From NCBI GenBank assembly GCA_016703535.1, contig JADJBV010000001.1, positions 4,826,001 to 4,890,000 on the forward strand: DNA of 64,000 nt, in the 5' to 3' direction. The notes beneath the pieces are model-generated. The model was not told the origin of the DNA. It searched no databases and saw nothing but the letters and a program-made list of their open reading frames with translations. The DNA is from Deltaproteobacteria bacterium. GTDB lineage: Bacteria; Myxococcota; Kuafuiibacteriia; Kuafuiibacteriales; Kuafuiibacteriaceae. Of the stretch, positions 1-9,214 are shown piece by piece. Position 1 is the stretch's first letter. Each line of letters begins with the position of its first letter. The translations under genes and the position numbers were made by a program.

Positions 1-5
1 CCGGA

Positions 6-2018
6 ATGTTGGTCGAGTTGATTGGGACCGTCTGCGAACCTTCGGCCGGGCTCGGTTTTTTGGTGCTGCTGGCCGGGGGCAACGTGATCTTCGGCAGCGC
101 CTTGGCGGTGGGCGCCGGGGCGATCTCGGAGCGCCGCTTGTTGCCGGCGTTGGCCATCACCTTGGTGTTGTTGCTCCACCTGGCGGCGGCTCTGTTGCGC
201 CTTTATCGAGAGCCCCAGGTCTTCGTCTACAGCCTGCCCTTCGGTTATTGGCCGGGTTCGATCTACGACGAAGAGCTGCAGCTCAACTTGGCCTTGGTGG
301 CGGCCCGGGCCCGGACCGTGTGGATCGCCGGTGGCCTGGTCTTCGTGGCCCGGCTCTTCGCCTGGCCGGGGCTGAGGCCTTGGCAACCCAAGGGGCTGGT
401 GGGATCGGCGCTCCTGGCGGCCGTGTTCTTTGGGGTGGACGGCTGGATCCAGTGGAACGGTCAGGCCCTTGGTTTTGACCTCGATCGCGCGGCGATCACC
501 CAAGAGTTGTCGCGGCGGGCGGTGACCGAACACTTCGAGATCTACGTCGACCCGAGCCTGCCCCCCGAACAACTGGAGGCGCTCGTCCAAGATCACGAGT
601 TCCGCTGGGCCCAACTTTTTGCCTTCTTCGGCCGGGGCCCCGAGGGCAAGATCAAGAGCTTCGTCTACGCCGATGTCGCGCAGAAGGGCCGGCTGATGGG
701 CGCCAAAAACACCCAGATCGCCCGACCCTGGGCCAAAGAGATCCACCTCAACGGCTATGACTTTCCACACCCGGTGTTGAAGCACGAGTTGGCCCATATC
801 TTCGCGGCCGACCTGGCCTCGGGCCCCTTCAACGTGCCGACCCGGGCCGGCGTGTTGGTCAACATCGGCGTGGTCGAGGGTGTGGCGGTGGCCGCCGACT
901 GGCGGGTGCAAGAGTTGACGGTGCACGAGTGGACCAAGGCGATGCGGGCCCTGAACCTGGCGCCCGATCTGCGCCGAAGCCTAGATTTGGCGGGTTTTTG
1001 GTCCCTTTCTTCGGCCAAGGCGTACACCGCGGCCGGCTCGTTTTTGCGGTGGTTGGTGGACGAACGCGGCATCGACAAGCTGGCGGTGCTCTACCAAAGC
1101 AGCGACTTCTTCTTGGCCTACGGTGAGCCGCTGGAGGTTTTGGTCGGTCAGTGGGAGCAGTACATCGACGCCCTGCCCTTGCCCGAGACCGATCTGTTGG
1201 TGGCCGAACATCGCTTCAAGCAGCCGGCGATCTTCCAGAAGGTCTGCGCCCACCGCTCGGCCAACCTGGCGGCGGCCGGTCAGCGGCGTTTGGCCCAGGG
1301 CGATCTGGAGGGTGGGAGCGCGGCCCTTCTGGAGTTGTTGAGTTATGGCGGAGATCCGGTCGGCCCGCTGCTTTCGATCGCCGAGGCGGTGGCCAAAAGT
1401 GGAGATCTCCCTCGGGCCGAAGCCTTGCTGGAGCAGGCCTTGAGCTCCAGCAACGCCAGTGAACGTAGCCTGGCGGCGGCCCGGGAGGCCAAAGGGAACC
1501 TGGCCTGGCGACGGGGGGATCCAGAGGCGGCCCGGGCGGCCTTTCAGGAGGTCCTGCGCCTGCACCTCTCGACCAGCGCCGATCGGCTGCAGCACGCCCG
1601 CTTGGCTCTTTTGCAAGCGCCCCCCGAAGTGCAAGTTGTCTTGCGAAGTTATTTGCTCGGAGAGCTCGCGCCGCCGGCGGCCCTGGTGCGTTTGGGGGCG
1701 GTCAGCCGCGCCCACCCCGACGATCCCTTGCTCCACTATCTTTACGGTAAGGCCCTGGAGAACCAAGGGCTCTACCCGGAGGGCGTCGAGGAGATGCGGG
1801 CCGCCCTGTCGGGGCCCCTGCCCGCCGAGTCTTTGGCACTGGAGGCCCAGGCGTCCTTGGGACGGATGTTGTTGCGGGCCGGCAGGAGCGAAGAAGCTCG
1901 TTGGGCTTTCGAGGCCTTGGCGACCCAAAGCAAAAGTGAGGGCGCTCGCCTAGAGGCCTTGGACTGGGCCGCCCGCGCCACCTTCACGTTGACCAAGGCC
2001 TTGCCCCGACCGGAATAG
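6..2018 (+). CDS. Membrane-anchored HExxH metallopeptidase with C-terminal TPR repeats (possibly 5'-partial)
   Basis: The N-terminal 150 residues hold about four hydrophobic segments and are probably membrane-embedded. A soluble domain follows with HELAH at residues 260-264 and a downstream Glu in VVEGVAVAAD (E291). This is the gluzincin layout HExxH...E, as in peptidase MA-like proteins, so a zinc protease is likely. From about residue 410 to the end there are Ala/Leu-rich helical pairs typical of tetratricopeptide repeats, probably for protein binding. Only five bases precede the first ATG and no stop lies between it and the window edge, so the true start may be outside. An NTF2-like lipoprotein follows 40 bp downstream and may be cotranscribed. 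Substrate unknown; the protease call is good, the exact family less so. Confidence 0.75.
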   Translation: MLVELIGTVCEPSAGLGFLVLLAGGNVIFGSALAVGAGAISERRLLPALAITLVLLLHLAAALLRLYREPQVFVYSLPFGYWPGSIYDEELQLNLALVAARARTVWIAGGLVFVARLFAWPGLRPWQPKGLVGSALLAAVFFGVDGWIQWNGQALGFDLDRAAITQELSRRAVTEHFEIYVDPSLPPEQLEALVQDHEFRWAQLFAFFGRGPEGKIKSFVYADVAQKGRLMGAKNTQIARPWAKEIHLNGYDFPHPVLKHELAHIFAADLASGPFNVPTRAGVLVNIGVVEGVAVAADWRVQELTVHEWTKAMRALNLAPDLRRSLDLAGFWSLSSAKAYTAAGSFLRWLVDERGIDKLAVLYQSSDFFLAYGEPLEVLVGQWEQYIDALPLPETDLLVAEHRFKQPAIFQKVCAHRSANLAAAGQRRLAQGDLEGGSAALLELLSYGGDPVGPLLSIAEAVAKSGDLPRAEALLEQALSSSNASERSLAAAREAKGNLAWRRGDPEAARAAFQEVLRLHLSTSADRLQHARLALLQAPPEVQVVLRSYLLGELAPPAALVRLGAVSRAHPDDPLLHYLYGKALENQGLYPEGVEEMRAALSGPLPAESLALEAQASLGRMLLRAGRSEEARWAFEALATQSKSEGARLEALDWAARATFTLTKALPRPE

Positions 2019-2058
2019 AAGTCGACACCCCACCGTTTGGGCGCTAGTGGTATCGCTC

Positions 2059-2523
2059 ATGAGATCGGTCGTTCTGTTCGCCGCGTTTTTGGGCCTTGCG
2101 GGCTGCGCCCACAGCAAGATCCCGCTCACCAACATCGACGACACCGACGAAAACCGGCAGATCTTGACGATCGTCGACGAATACCACCGGGCCATGGAGA
2201 ACCTGGACGCGACCGCGGTCTTGGCCTTGGTCAGCCCCAGCTTCTACGAAGACAACGGCAACACCAACGCCAACGACGACTACGACCTGGAAGGGCTCAA
2301 GACCAACCTGACGGCCGAGTTCCAGCGCACCAAGGCGCTGCAACTGCAGCTGCGGGTCGACGCGATCCAGGTCGAGGACAACCAGGCCTACGCCGAGCTC
2401 TACTACGTGGTTCGGGCCCACAACAACTATCCCGCCGGAGACAAGTGGGAGACCGGCACCGATCGCACCCGCCTCCAGTTCGAGCGGGTCGGCGACCGGT
2501 GGTTGATCACTTCGGGGCTTTGA
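2059..2523 (+). CDS. Small lipoprotein with NTF2/SnoaL-like fold
   Basis: The protein has 154 residues and a classic lipoprotein signal: MRSVVLFAAFLGLAGC, with Cys at residue 16. The mature part (IVDEYHRAMENLDATAVLALVSP...) looks like the alpha+beta cone fold of SnoaL/NTF2-like proteins: an N-terminal helix with a W/Y-rich start, then a curved sheet ending in RVGDRWLITSGL. An in-frame GTG 12 bp upstream (2047) is possible, but the ATG at 2059 gives the better signal peptide. The 3' end overlaps the convergent kinase-like gene by 17 bp. Function unknown; the fold often serves as a ligand-binding or scaffold domain. Confidence 0.75.
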   Translation: MRSVVLFAAFLGLAGCAHSKIPLTNIDDTDENRQILTIVDEYHRAMENLDATAVLALVSPSFYEDNGNTNANDDYDLEGLKTNLTAEFQRTKALQLQLRVDAIQVEDNQAYAELYYVVRAHNNYPAGDKWETGTDRTRLQFERVGDRWLITSGL

Positions 2524-3538
2524 GCGGGTTTCGGGCGGGGGCGTAGAGCGGCAAAAGTGCGCCCTGCTCCAGCGCGTCCAGGCGCACCAAAGCGTGGCGA
2601 TGATCCCGGTAAGCTGGGCCGCTGCTGATCCGGAGCAGCTCTCCTTCGCTCAAGGCCGCGATCGCTTGGGCCACCGCCGCCAACTTCAGCTCGTCACCGA
2701 ACAAGACCCACTCTTCGGCGATCAAGGGTCGAATGGCGCCGTAGCCGTCGAGGAGGGCCCGGATCCGAGGCACGCTGAAGCGTCCGGCGGGGCCGCCGCG
2801 CTGTCGGGTGCTCGGTTGCCAACACCAGTCACTCAAGGCCACCGCCAGCTCCCAAAGGTAGCGGTCCCGGGCCGAGGTCTCGAAGCCCAACACCCCGACC
2901 AGCCCCGAGGACTGCCAGCGGGTGTTCCGCACCCCCATCGAGCCGTGGATCGTGCCTTGGGGGAGGCCCTCCCGATCCAGGGCCAGCTGTCGATCGAGCT
3001 CACCCCTCAGCCGCTCCAAGGTGGGCCCGAGGCGCCGGGGCAGGCGTCGCTTTTTGAGGGCCCCTTCCAGGCGAACCAAACGTTCGCCCAGGTGCCACAA
3101 GGAGGTGCTGCACTCTCGACTCCGAAGAAAGCCGGTGGTCGCCAGGTGCAGGTGCCCCAAAAAACGCCCCACCGAACGCAGGTGCCGAGCGCGGATCTCG
3201 AAGACGCCGACCGGTCGCCCCCCCGAGTGCTCGAAGAGCGAAACGAAGCGCCCCCGGGCCGCCCAAGGCGTAAAGGTCCCTCGGGCTACGTTGCGCAAGA
3301 GGCGCGGCACCGGGAGATCGTAGCGGCCGAGGTGCAGCAGGAGCTCCTTTTCGTACACCAGGTCGTCGACCCGGGTCCGCTCGATGACCCGCAACACGTA
3401 TTTGCGGCCGGCGACCCGCACCCAATAGGAGCTGTTGTGTTCGCCGTCGGCGAGGCCCCCAAAGTCCTCGAGGGGGTCCAGGTGATAAAGCGAGAGGATG
3501 GAGCGGATCTGTTCTCGATCGAGCCCCGCCCGCTCCAT
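2507..3538 (-). CDS. Homoserine kinase type II / APH-fold protein, probably catalytically dead
   Basis: This 343-residue protein has the aminoglycoside phosphotransferase/ThrB2 architecture. LADGEHNSSYWV is followed by KYVLRVIER, the N-lobe lysine strand (homoserine kinase-type GxxNSNYxV and YVLRVFE). LPQGTIHG sits where the family has LPxGxIHGDL, and the C-lobe has LWELAVALSDWCW. The catalytic-loop Asp is replaced (HGS instead of HGD), and the metal-binding Asp of the following IDFE-type strand reads LGFE. The downstream Asn (VRN) is kept. Phosphotransfer is therefore doubtful although the rest of the fold looks intact. The ATG start is divergent from the MshEN-type gene, 92 bp away. It is either a pseudo-enzyme or a decaying gene. 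Confidence 0.75.
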   Translation of the reverse strand: MERAGLDREQIRSILSLYHLDPLEDFGGLADGEHNSSYWVRVAGRKYVLRVIERTRVDDLVYEKELLLHLGRYDLPVPRLLRNVARGTFTPWAARGRFVSLFEHSGGRPVGVFEIRARHLRSVGRFLGHLHLATTGFLRSRECSTSLWHLGERLVRLEGALKKRRLPRRLGPTLERLRGELDRQLALDREGLPQGTIHGSMGVRNTRWQSSGLVGVLGFETSARDRYLWELAVALSDWCWQPSTRQRGGPAGRFSVPRIRALLDGYGAIRPLIAEEWVLFGDELKLAAVAQAIAALSEGELLRISSGPAYRDHRHALVRLDALEQGALLPLYAPARNPLKAPK

Positions 3539-3630
3539 GGGGCGAGTCTAAACCTCTCTGGCCAACGGATCCACCCACCTGCCCCCGGGGAACTGGCGAG
3601 CCGCGGGGAGGCAGAGGTAGACTCTCGGCG

Positions 3631-4314
3631 GTGAGCCTGCGTTTTGCGGATCTTCTGCGGCAGACCGGCCTGCTCAAGGAGGAGCAGCTGGTCTTCTTGA
3701 TGCGGGAACACCAGCGCACCGGTGTCAGGTTGGGCCAGCTGATCGCCGATCACCACCTGACCGCGGAGGGACCACTCTACGACGCCCTGGCCAGGGTCGC
3801 CGGGATCAAGCGAATGGACCTGGGCACGGTGATGATCGATCCCAACGCGGCCAGCATGGTCGATCCGATCTGGGCCGAACGAAACGGCGTGGCCCCGCTG
3901 CGGATCGACGCCCGCACCCGTCAGTTCGAGGTCGCCACCGCTGACCCGTCCAACCTGGCCAGCCTAGACGAGTTGTCCTTTCGGAGCGGCCTGAAGGTCA
4001 GCCCGTTTTTGGCGGCCGAGACCGAGGTGGCCCGGCTGAATCGGGCCCAGTTTTATCGGGATCCGCTGGATCGGATGCCCCTCGGTGGCGCCTTACCTCC
4101 GCCCGAGGAGCACGCCTATTACCCAGGCGGCGGGGCCGACCCGGGCCCACCGCCCAGCCCCGAAGAGATCCGCTGGTTGGCGCAGCTCCAGCCGATCTTC
4201 GAGGCCCAACAAGAATCGGCCCGGGCCCTCCAGGTGATCTTCGAGCTCTGCGTCGCCCGAGGGATCATCACCAAAGCCGAATACGTGGACCGGCTGCGGC
4301 GCACGCCCGACTGA
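3631..4314 (+). CDS. Stand-alone GspE N-terminal (MshEN/T2SSE_N-like) domain protein
   Basis: The start is GTG and the product has 227 residues. It opens with RFADLLRQTGLLKEEQLVFLMREHQRTGVRLGQLI, the helical repeat of GspE/PilB N-terminal domains. A second half (IDPNAASMVDPIWAERNGVAPLRID...FEVATADPSNLASLDEL) matches the globular T2SSE_N fold, including its typical A-x-DP-x-N strand. No Walker ATPase domain follows, only a Pro-rich linker (about residues 151-170) and a short helical tail. Relatives of this domain bind cyclic di-GMP or pilus/secretion partners, so a sensory or adaptor role is inferred. It lies about 60 bp upstream of holB on the same strand. Confidence 0.75.
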   Translation: MSLRFADLLRQTGLLKEEQLVFLMREHQRTGVRLGQLIADHHLTAEGPLYDALARVAGIKRMDLGTVMIDPNAASMVDPIWAERNGVAPLRIDARTRQFEVATADPSNLASLDELSFRSGLKVSPFLAAETEVARLNRAQFYRDPLDRMPLGGALPPPEEHAYYPGGGADPGPPPSPEEIRWLAQLQPIFEAQQESARALQVIFELCVARGIITKAEYVDRLRRTPD

Positions 4315-4373
4315 CGCCGGGGCCCAAATCCAACGGGGACGAGCGGACGACTTTGGGCTAACCTCACCGCGCC

Positions 4374-5403
4374 TTGAGCAACCCCTTCGCCTTGATCGGC
4401 CAAGACGTGGCCGTCTCCCGTTTGGCGGCCCTCTTCGCCAGCGATCGCTTCCCCCACGCCCTGCTGTTGGAGGGCCCCGAAAGTGTGGGCAAGGCCACTG
4501 CGGCCCGGCAGCTGGCTCGACGCCTCTTGTGCCATCGCGGCGAGGGGCCCTTGGCCTGTGGTCAGTGTGGATCCTGCGTCAAGGTCGAGGCCGGGGTCCA
4601 CGCCGACCTGACCATTGCCCAGGTCGAAGAGAAGACCATCAAGGTCGATCACATCCGGGAGCTGGAGGCCGTCCTGCGCCTCCGTCCCCTCGAAGGTGAA
4701 CGCAAGGTCTTGATCATCCCGGACGCCCACCGCATGAGCCCGTCCGCCCAGAACGCGCTGCTCAAGACCCTGGAGGAACCTCCGGGTCGGGCCCACCTGA
4801 TCCTGACCACCAGCCGCCTGAAGGCCATGTTGCCGACGGTGGTCTCCCGTTGTCAGCGAGTGCCTTTTCGCGCCGATCCCCACGCGGCTCATCGCCCTGG
4901 AGGTCGCGGAAAAACGGGGCCTCCCGACCGAGGTCGCGCAGTTGATCGCTGCCTTGGCGCACGGATCTTTGGGGCGAGCCTTGGGGCTGGAGCTCGAGGT
5001 GCTGCAGGCGGCCCGAGATCACGCGGCGGCGCTGGATCGCCAGCTGGAAGGGCGCACCCCCAAAACCGCGATCGCGGCGATGGAGGCGGCGGTGGAGCTG
5101 GCCGGAGAAAAGGCCGGCATGTTGGAGACCCTGGAGCTCTGGAGTGTGTGGCTCCACGATCAGGTGTTGTTGGCCTCGGGCGCCGACCTCACCGATCTGG
5201 CCAACCTGGATCGGCGAGCCGAGCTGGAGTCTTTGGCCCAAAGCCGGGGGCTGGAAGAGGTGCTGCGCCGCACCGAACAGGTGATGGAAGCGAAGCGCCA
5301 GCTGGAGCTGAGCTTCAACTTCAATCCAGCGATGGTGGCCGAGCAGTTGTGTTTGGCGTTGACCGGCCACGCCAAGCTGGTGCCGGCGCCGCCCCGGCGT
5401 TAG
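4374..5403 (+). CDS. holB: DNA polymerase III subunit delta-prime, interrupted by a single-base frameshift
   Basis: It starts at TTG (4374). Residues 1-166 show the clamp-loader AAA+ fold: LLLEGPESVGKATAA (P-loop), a four-Cys zinc module (LLCH...CGQCGSC), KVLIIPDAHRMS (degenerate Walker B, as usual in delta-prime), NALLKTLEEPP, and the arginine-finger SRC motif in VVSRCQRVPF. Right after VPFR, near 4869-4873, the reading frame must skip one base. The sensible continuation PIPTRLIALEVAEKRG then runs in the other frame to the stop at 5403 with the helical collar domain. Without the shift, the first frame runs as low-complexity nonsense to 5477. holB is normally essential, so a sequencing or assembly indel is the simplest explanation; a real lesion or recoding is possible. 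Confidence 0.8.
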
Positions 5404-5416
5404 GGCCGAACTGGCA

Positions 5417-6862
5417 TCAGTCGCAGCCGAAGGCGGCCGAACCGGGCGTGCTGTGCACGTGGAAGGTCAAGCCGTAGACCACCAACAGTGAATTGCCGAG
5501 GACCGCGGCCTCGCGGCGCAAGAGGCCCCCGCCCCGGATCCCGGGGGGTGCTTCGATGGTCACCAGGTTGCTGACCGGCGTCAGGTCTTCTGGGTCGAGC
5601 AACAACATGTCGATCCGATGATCGGGCGTGCAGCCCGCGCAGATGTAGATGTGAGTCCCGCGTCCCCACATCAGGGCCACCGCATTGCCAAAAGGCACCA
5701 ACGCCGGCTCCACCTCATCGACGTCGACCTGGTGGCTGCGGGCGGGCACCGCTACGCCGAGGGGCACACCACTGCCGTCGAGTCGCACCACCTTGACCAC
5801 CGAAGACGCGTCGCCGCCCAGGCCTTCTCCTCGGCGGGATTCGTTCCAAGCGGCCAAATAACCGGTGCCATGGGCCAACAAGGTGATGCCCGGCGAATCG
5901 AAGCCCGAGCCCACCGCCGCCTCGACCTGCTCTTCTTCGTGCAGCGAGATCCGCCGCCGCGGCACGACCACCTCGCCGGTCGGGCTCAACTTGGTGAAGA
6001 AGACCTGGAACCGTTGGTTGACCTGGTCCCGGAAAAGCAGGCCAAAACCGTCGGCGACCCCCACCAGCACCAAGGCCGGATCATATCCTTCGGGGGTGGT
6101 CGTCACGGGCCGGGAGCTCCCGCTGGGGTTGCCGTCGCCGTCGAGGGCCAAGAACAACACCTCCACGTTACCAGCCCCCGGGCGTTGATAGACCAGGCCG
6201 AAGCCGCCACCAAAGGCCACCAACTTGGGGCGAGTCTGGAAGTCGACGGTGATGCCCGGGAGGTCTTTGGCGGCGATCACCTCTTGCCCGGCGCCGTCGA
6301 AGGCCACGAAGCGGAGCCGGGTCCCGTCGACGTAAACCACCGCCACGCCGTCGCCGCGAGGCGCCGCGCTCGGCCAGAGGATCTCATCCGGGGAGTTGGT
6401 GGCCAAGATGATGTTGGATCCGAAGGTCCCGTCGGCGGCCAAGCTGGTGGCGATAAAGTTGGCCGGAGCTTGTTCGAAGGGGTTGGGAGGCATGGACTCC
6501 ACCCGCACCGAATAGGCGGTGCCACCGCTGCTGACCTGCAGGTCATGGCCGCCATAACTCCAGTAGCGCGGCGTGTGATCGGTGCGATCGCGGGTGACCG
6601 CACAGGCGTAGTCATTGCGGGGCGTCCGTTCGGTCAACGGCGTCTCGTCGCTGGGGCCGCCGTCGGGCACCGGCCCCGAGTCGGGCGCAGGGCCCGTGTC
6701 ACCGGGGAGGCCGCCGTCTTGGCCCGCATCCGGGCGCACGCCAGAGTCGGAGCCCGCGTCCAGCCCCACCCCTACGTCCCGGGGACCAAGGTCACCTTCT
6801 TCAGCTTCGCTACATGCCAACGCTGAAGCGGCCAGAGCCGACCACCACCATCGGGTCCTCAT
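5417..6862 (-). CDS. Asp-rich-linker lipoprotein, probable beta-propeller, unknown function
   Basis: The protein has 481 residues. A short signal peptide ends in a lipobox (SALACSEA, Cys 17). About 55 residues of low-complexity Asp/Gly/Ala/Pro follow (GLDAGSDSGVRPDAGQDGG and similar), a surface-display tether common in Myxococcota. The rest consists of repeated strand-rich units (GVAVVYVDGTRLRFVAFDG, GFGLVYQRPG, GFGLLFRDQ, GYLAAWNES) that suggest a six- or seven-bladed propeller. Its ATG overlaps the stop of the upstream ATP-binding-domain lipoprotein (ATGA, 6859-6862), so the two are translated together. No catalytic motif seen. Confidence 0.7.
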   Translation of the reverse strand: MRTRWWWSALAASALACSEAEEGDLGPRDVGVGLDAGSDSGVRPDAGQDGGLPGDTGPAPDSGPVPDGGPSDETPLTERTPRNDYACAVTRDRTDHTPRYWSYGGHDLQVSSGGTAYSVRVESMPPNPFEQAPANFIATSLAADGTFGSNIILATNSPDEILWPSAAPRGDGVAVVYVDGTRLRFVAFDGAGQEVIAAKDLPGITVDFQTRPKLVAFGGGFGLVYQRPGAGNVEVLFLALDGDGNPSGSSRPVTTTPEGYDPALVLVGVADGFGLLFRDQVNQRFQVFFTKLSPTGEVVVPRRRISLHEEEQVEAAVGSGFDSPGITLLAHGTGYLAAWNESRRGEGLGGDASSVVKVVRLDGSGVPLGVAVPARSHQVDVDEVEPALVPFGNAVALMWGRGTHIYICAGCTPDHRIDMLLLDPEDLTPVSNLVTIEAPPGIRGGGLLRREAAVLGNSLLVVYGLTFHVHSTPGSAAFGCD

Positions 6863-9081
6863 GGTTCGTTCCCCACAAACGGCCGCACTTGTTTGATCAC
6901 CACGTCACCCTCCTGGCTGTACTTGAGCTCAAAGTCGAGGCGGAGCGGCGAAAGCTCCGGATACACCTGTTGTGCGAAGTGGTCGTGCACCAAAAACAAT
7001 AGGCGCCCCACCTCGTTCAGTTTGTCGTCGGGCCACACCCGTCCGCCGGCCGGCAACCGGTTGGACTCGACCAGCACCCGAACGTCCCCGACCACCGGCG
7101 GCTCGCCCTGACGGCGGAAGGTCAACAGCTCGGCGATCGCCGTCGGATCTTCGGGCCGCACCACACTTTCGGTCCCGAGCTGGGAGTTGAGCCGGTAGAG
7201 CGGGTCACCAGCGTCGACCCGCAGGTTGGAGACCGCCACCGCGCTGGCCCGCTCCAAAGCGAAGACCGGGTTCACCGCCAGGCCCATGTACGCCAGCCGA
7301 TGATCGATGCCGTAATATTCGCGTTCGTCGAAGGCCCGTAGGTTGTAGAGGCTGGCCCAGACCTTCTTCACCGCCACCGCCACCGGCCGCTCTTCGCTGA
7401 GATCACCTTGGAGATCTTCGATGATCGCGGTCAGCCAGATCCGATCCGGGTAGGCCAAAAGTTCGGCCTGTTTGGCGACCAACTCGGCCTCCATCGCCGC
7501 TTTTTCATCGGGCTTGAGGCAGGCCGACGGGCCCAAGGTGTCGCCGTCGAGGTCGTCGGCCCAACACCCGCTCTTCGAGTCGTAGAGGCCCGCCCCGGTC
7601 AACCCCTCCAGATCTTCGACGTTGGTGCTGGAGCGGAAACGCAGCCGTTGGGTGCGGCCGGCCTCGCCATAGACTGAAACGATCGCGTCCCCGATGGCCT
7701 GGAGCGCCGCCGGATCGAAGGTGCCGGCCTTGAGTTGATCCCGGAGGGCCTTCAAGGTGGTGCGTTTGAAGGTCGCGTCGGTGCGGAGCCGCGGATCGGC
7801 CAAGGCGGCCTCCAAGGCGGCGGGGGTCCCGTTGGCCTGCGCGAAGTCACGATAAAAAGAGAAGGGGACGCCAAAGCCTAGGTTGTGGTTCGGCGGATCG
7901 AGCACCTGGCTCAGCTCCCCCAGGTTGGCGGCTTTTGCGCCGTAAGCGATGGCGCCGGTGGCCCGCAAGGTGGAGTAAGGCTCGAGGGCGGTGACCGTCA
8001 GATCGGCCCGCGGTGCCGGCACCCGGGGTCGGTTGGCCTCCCAAAAAGCCTGGGCATCGGCCAGGGTCGCCGGCTCCAAGGTGAAGGTGTTGGGCCCGAC
8101 CACCAAGTGCACCAAATATCCATCGAGGGCCCGCACCCAAGCGGCGTCGTAGATCCGCGGCACCGCCACGTTCGGGATCCGCTTCTCTTGGAGCCGAAGG
8201 TTGACGTGGCCCAGGGCGTTCTGGGGATTTTTGGTGATCAGGCCCGCGACGATGGAGATGTCGATCGGCGCGCTCTCGACGATGACCACGTCCCGGGGTC
8301 CGTAGTCGTCGTCCTTCAATTCCTGACCGGCCGGCACCACGCGTAGGGTGCCGTAACCTTCTCCGTCGCTGTACGGCAGGTGCGGGATGCCGGCGACCAG
8401 GTCTTCGGGCAACAAGGCCGCGACCCCTTGGGCCAACAGGTTGGCCCGCTCCCTCGCCAACAGGGCCCGTTGATCCGGGCTCTCCGGCACGAAGACCAAA
8501 AGATCCTGGGCGAAGGGGATACAAGACTTGAGCTTCCGATCGACCTGGACGATCGAGGCCACGTCCAAGCTCCCGACCTCTCCGTAGACGCCGTAGGCCA
8601 CCACCCCCGGCGCTTGGGTGACCGGGTGGAGGGCGCCCGGCCAAGGCTGGACCGCGCCGCCCCACATCCGACGGGAGGCTCGACGCAACACCAAGGCCAG
8701 GTAAGCGTCGTAGGACAGGCCGGTGTGCTCCGGGAAACTCTGGAGGAACAGCAGGTGCCAGGAGTACTGGCGCATGTTTTGGAAGTAACAAACCTCAGTG
8801 AGGGGCTGGAACGCCGGGCGCCCGTCGACCGGGGCCAGGTACTTGACGCCACCGCCGATGGTGGAGGTGAGGGCCGCCAGATCGGCCGGGGTGAGGAGTT
8901 GAGTGAGGTAACGTTCGTCCCGTGGGCCGGCGTCCGGATCCCCGCCGTCCACGCCCCCGTCGGCGCCGCTGTCGATCAACCCGGCGTCGAGGCCCGCGTC
9001 CCCCGGTGGGGGCACCGGATCTTCGCCGCCGCAGGCGAGCAGCAGCCCGGCCGAAAGGGCCCAAACGCCGAACGAACGCAT
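6859..9081 (-). CDS. Lipoprotein with PEP-synthase/PPDK-type ATP-binding domain
   Basis: The start is taken at ATG 9081, giving MRSFGVWALSAGLLLACGG with lipobox Cys, preceded by an AGAGG ribosome site; an upstream in-frame start at 9117 is less likely. After an Asp/Gly linker comes an unassigned domain (about residues 60-370). The C-terminal half then resembles the pyruvate phosphate dikinase ATP-grasp: YGAKAANLGEL (about 377-388), RFRSSTNVEDLEGL (about 480) and a closing LDFELK...VIKQVRPF. The Lys, Arg, Asp/Glu and Gln positions that hold ATP in PEP synthase appear kept. The swivelling phospho-His and PEP/pyruvate domains are absent. The export signal is odd for an ATP-binding enzyme. Operon with the lipoprotein gene at 5417-6862. 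Function unknown. Confidence 0.75.
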   Translation of the reverse strand: MRSFGVWALSAGLLLACGGEDPVPPPGDAGLDAGLIDSGADGGVDGGDPDAGPRDERYLTQLLTPADLAALTSTIGGGVKYLAPVDGRPAFQPLTEVCYFQNMRQYSWHLLFLQSFPEHTGLSYDAYLALVLRRASRRMWGGAVQPWPGALHPVTQAPGVVAYGVYGEVGSLDVASIVQVDRKLKSCIPFAQDLLVFVPESPDQRALLARERANLLAQGVAALLPEDLVAGIPHLPYSDGEGYGTLRVVPAGQELKDDDYGPRDVVIVESAPIDISIVAGLITKNPQNALGHVNLRLQEKRIPNVAVPRIYDAAWVRALDGYLVHLVVGPNTFTLEPATLADAQAFWEANRPRVPAPRADLTVTALEPYSTLRATGAIAYGAKAANLGELSQVLDPPNHNLGFGVPFSFYRDFAQANGTPAALEAALADPRLRTDATFKRTTLKALRDQLKAGTFDPAALQAIGDAIVSVYGEAGRTQRLRFRSSTNVEDLEGLTGAGLYDSKSGCWADDLDGDTLGPSACLKPDEKAAMEAELVAKQAELLAYPDRIWLTAIIEDLQGDLSEERPVAVAVKKVWASLYNLRAFDEREYYGIDHRLAYMGLAVNPVFALERASAVAVSNLRVDAGDPLYRLNSQLGTESVVRPEDPTAIAELLTFRRQGEPPVVGDVRVLVESNRLPAGGRVWPDDKLNEVGRLLFLVHDHFAQQVYPELSPLRLDFELKYSQEGDVVIKQVRPFVGNEP

Positions 9082-9214
9082 GGGCCAAGACCTCTGCAAA
9101 GGACGTATCACACCCACCCCACCCGTAAGTTACCGGATCAACTGGAGTTCCACGGGCAGCTGTCCGTCAGTTTTTTGAAGGCGCGAGGGCAAGGTTGCCC
9201 CGCCCTGACCCGGC

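Noticed and set aside
4374..5477. Programmed frameshift in holB, as in dnaX
   Set aside because: No slippery A/T heptamer or downstream stem is visible at the shift. The known programmed event belongs to dnaX (tau/gamma) and is a -1 shift. An indel is simpler.
9118..9214. Intrinsic terminator after serA
   Set aside because: A GGGCAA/TTGCCC stem exists, but the T-run is on the wrong side for the serA transcript.
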